This document shows positions 62,985 to 64,000 of a stretch of 64,000 nucleotides of DNA, piece after piece (the first letter of the stretch is position 1; the number at the start of each line of letters is the position of its first letter). The DNA is from DASSUW01 sp963835525. Its GTDB lineage: Bacteria > Actinomycetota > Thermoleophilia > Solirubrobacterales > Solirubrobacteraceae. The stretch lies in the NCBI GenBank assembly GCA_963835525.1, contig CAWIFM010000003.1, positions 744,001 to 808,000 of the forward strand. Reading direction: 5' to 3'. The position numbers and the translations under genes were made by a program. The notes beneath the pieces were generated by a model that saw nothing but the letters and a program-made list of their open reading frames with translations, did not search any database and was not told the DNA's origin.

Positions 62985-64000
62985 ATGAAGAAGACACGAA
63001 CGTCCGCACTGCTCGCCGTCGCGCTGCTCGCGCTGGCGCTCCCCACGGTCGCCGAGGCCAAGAAGGGGCCGAAGCTCACCGTGATGACCCGCAACGTGTT
63101 CCTGGGCGCCGACCTCTCGCCCGCGATCGGCGCTCCGTCGATCGCCGAGGCGGTCGACGGCTCCGGCGTGATCTGGAACGAGCTCCAGCGCACGAGGTTC
63201 GCGCAGCGCGCGAAGCCGCTGGCGCGCGAGCTCAAGCGCTCGAAGGCGGATCTCATCGGCCTCCAGGAGGTCGCCCTGTGGCGCACGCAGACCCCGTCGG
63301 ATCTCGGCGGCCCGCCGTCCAACCCGGGCGCCACGTCGGCCACGAAGGTCTCCCAGGACTTCCTCGCCATCCTCAAGCGCGAGCTGAAGCGGATCCGCGC
63401 CGGCTACAAGGTCGTCGTCGTGCAGCAGGAGTTCGACGCCGAGCTGCCCGTCGATCAGGACGCCAACGACAGCACCGGCGGCGCGTTCGGCGCGGAGTTC
63501 GACGCCAGGCTGACAATGCGCGACGTGATCCTGGTCCGGCGCGCGAGCAAGGTGAAGCTCGGCAAGACGAGCCGCGGCCACTTCACGACCCGGTACGAGC
63601 CCAACGTGGGCGGCGTCATCATCCCGGTCGATCGCGGCTGGGCGTCGGTCGAGGCCAAGCTGGGCAAGAAGCGCTTCCGCTTCGTCGACACCCACCTCGA
63701 GGCGTTCGGCGACACCGCAATCCGTGAGGCCCAGGCGAAGGAGCTCACCACGGGCCCGCTGAAGAGCTCGCGCCAGGTGATCCTGGTCGGCGACCTCAAC
63801 TCGGGCATCGCCCGCCACAACGAGCCAGAGCAGCCGGGCGACGACCTCGCCTTCCTCGCGCTGGCCGGCTTCGGGATGAAGGACAACGGCGCCGTGCAGA
63901 GCTGCTGCTACAGCGACCTGTTCGACCCCGCGGCCACGTTCGACCATACCGTCGACCACGTCCTGACCAAGCCGGCGCTCAACACCGTGCGCGCCGTCGT
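62985..64000 (+). CDS. Secreted endonuclease/exonuclease/phosphatase-family protein (3' end outside window)
   Basis: ATG 62985 follows GGAAGGGAC nine bases after pccB. Signal peptide MKKTRTSALLAVALLALA ending near AEAKK. The EEP fold is shown by LTVMTRNVFLGADL (metal Asn), DLIGLQEVALW (catalytic Glu), FVDTHLEAFGD, ILVGDLNSG (GDxN) and a final TFDHTVDHVL (DH). About 338 residues are visible before the edge. Substrate may be nucleic acid, phospholipid or sphingomyelin-like. No frame problem seen. Confidence 0.85.
   Translation, partial: MKKTRTSALLAVALLALALPTVAEAKKGPKLTVMTRNVFLGADLSPAIGAPSIAEAVDGSGVIWNELQRTRFAQRAKPLARELKRSKADLIGLQEVALWRTQTPSDLGGPPSNPGATSATKVSQDFLAILKRELKRIRAGYKVVVVQQEFDAELPVDQDANDSTGGAFGAEFDARLTMRDVILVRRASKVKLGKTSRGHFTTRYEPNVGGVIIPVDRGWASVEAKLGKKRFRFVDTHLEAFGDTAIREAQAKELTTGPLKSSRQVILVGDLNSGIARHNEPEQPGDDLAFLALAGFGMKDNGAVQSCCYSDLFDPAATFDHTVDHVLTKPALNTVRAV

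Overview
The window is high-GC (roughly 70 percent or more), gene-dense chromosomal DNA from an actinobacterium. I infer the class Thermoleophilia (Solirubrobacter or Conexibacter-like). The support is an acyl-CoA carboxylase epsilon subunit, an MprAB-type two-component system, ECF and large ATP-binding LuxR regulators, LVIVD-repeat secreted proteins, GTG/TTG starts, ATGA/GTGA start-stop overlaps and several leaderless-looking promoters. I see no phage, plasmid, CRISPR array, tRNA, rRNA or complete insertion sequence. The lineage is inference, not proof.

Layout. 1-2158: helicase operon. 2170-3908: a HAD phosphatase and a phosphotransferase. 4012-9542: a complete dihydroxyacetone kinase phosphorelay (MIP channel, DhaK, DhaL, PTS enzyme I; then HPr, DhaM and an IclR regulator), tied together by two copies of one palindromic operator. 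9637-12267: a hydroxyacid-oxoacid transhydrogenase-like dehydrogenase and its MFS transporter behind a possible RNA switch. 12314-19422: an HtrA-MoxR-VWA-DUF58-VWA operon facing an MprA/MprB-type pair. 19442-28844: gpsA, glycerate kinase, regulators, DNA ligase and small proteins. 28915-34339: LysR, SDR and DtxR genes and a kynurenine-degradation operon. 34359-39019: NHL protein, broken lipoprotein, ABC-F and DUF1707 protein. 39016-46950: pepT-sucD-sucC, ECF sigma with membrane partner, and a HAD/MBL/PLP-decarboxylase operon. 46954-51628: a surface-glycan group with a sulfotransferase-glycosyltransferase fusion. 51541-56430: GNAT, M20 peptidase, acyl-CoA carboxylase alpha chain, phosphatase and GNAT. 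57103-60935: cysI-cysD-cysN. 60983-64000: carboxylase epsilon and beta subunits and a truncated secreted nuclease/phosphatase.

How the parts work together. Enzyme I, HPr and DhaM should pass phosphate from PEP to DhaL-ADP, which phosphorylates dihydroxyacetone held by DhaK; the IclR protein probably represses both arms. The acyl-CoA carboxylase is split (alpha at 53-55 kb, beta and epsilon at 61-63 kb) around the sulfate-assimilation operon. Formamidase, kynureninase and an aminotransferase form a tryptophan/kynurenine operon.

The strongest non-standard signals are: (i) the duplicated operator with overlapping divergent -10 boxes; (ii) two related palindromic elements bounded by CTAG, one of which supplies the stop codons of both convergent neighbours; (iii) CTAG stops shared by other convergent pairs; (iv) the sulfotransferase-GT2 fusion; (v) a two-state hairpin over the ribosome site of the MFS gene. 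Several housekeeping genes (sucD, cysI, pepT, the transhydrogenase) carry single-base frameshifts that look more like assembly errors than biology, so raw reads should be checked before any of them is called a pseudogene.
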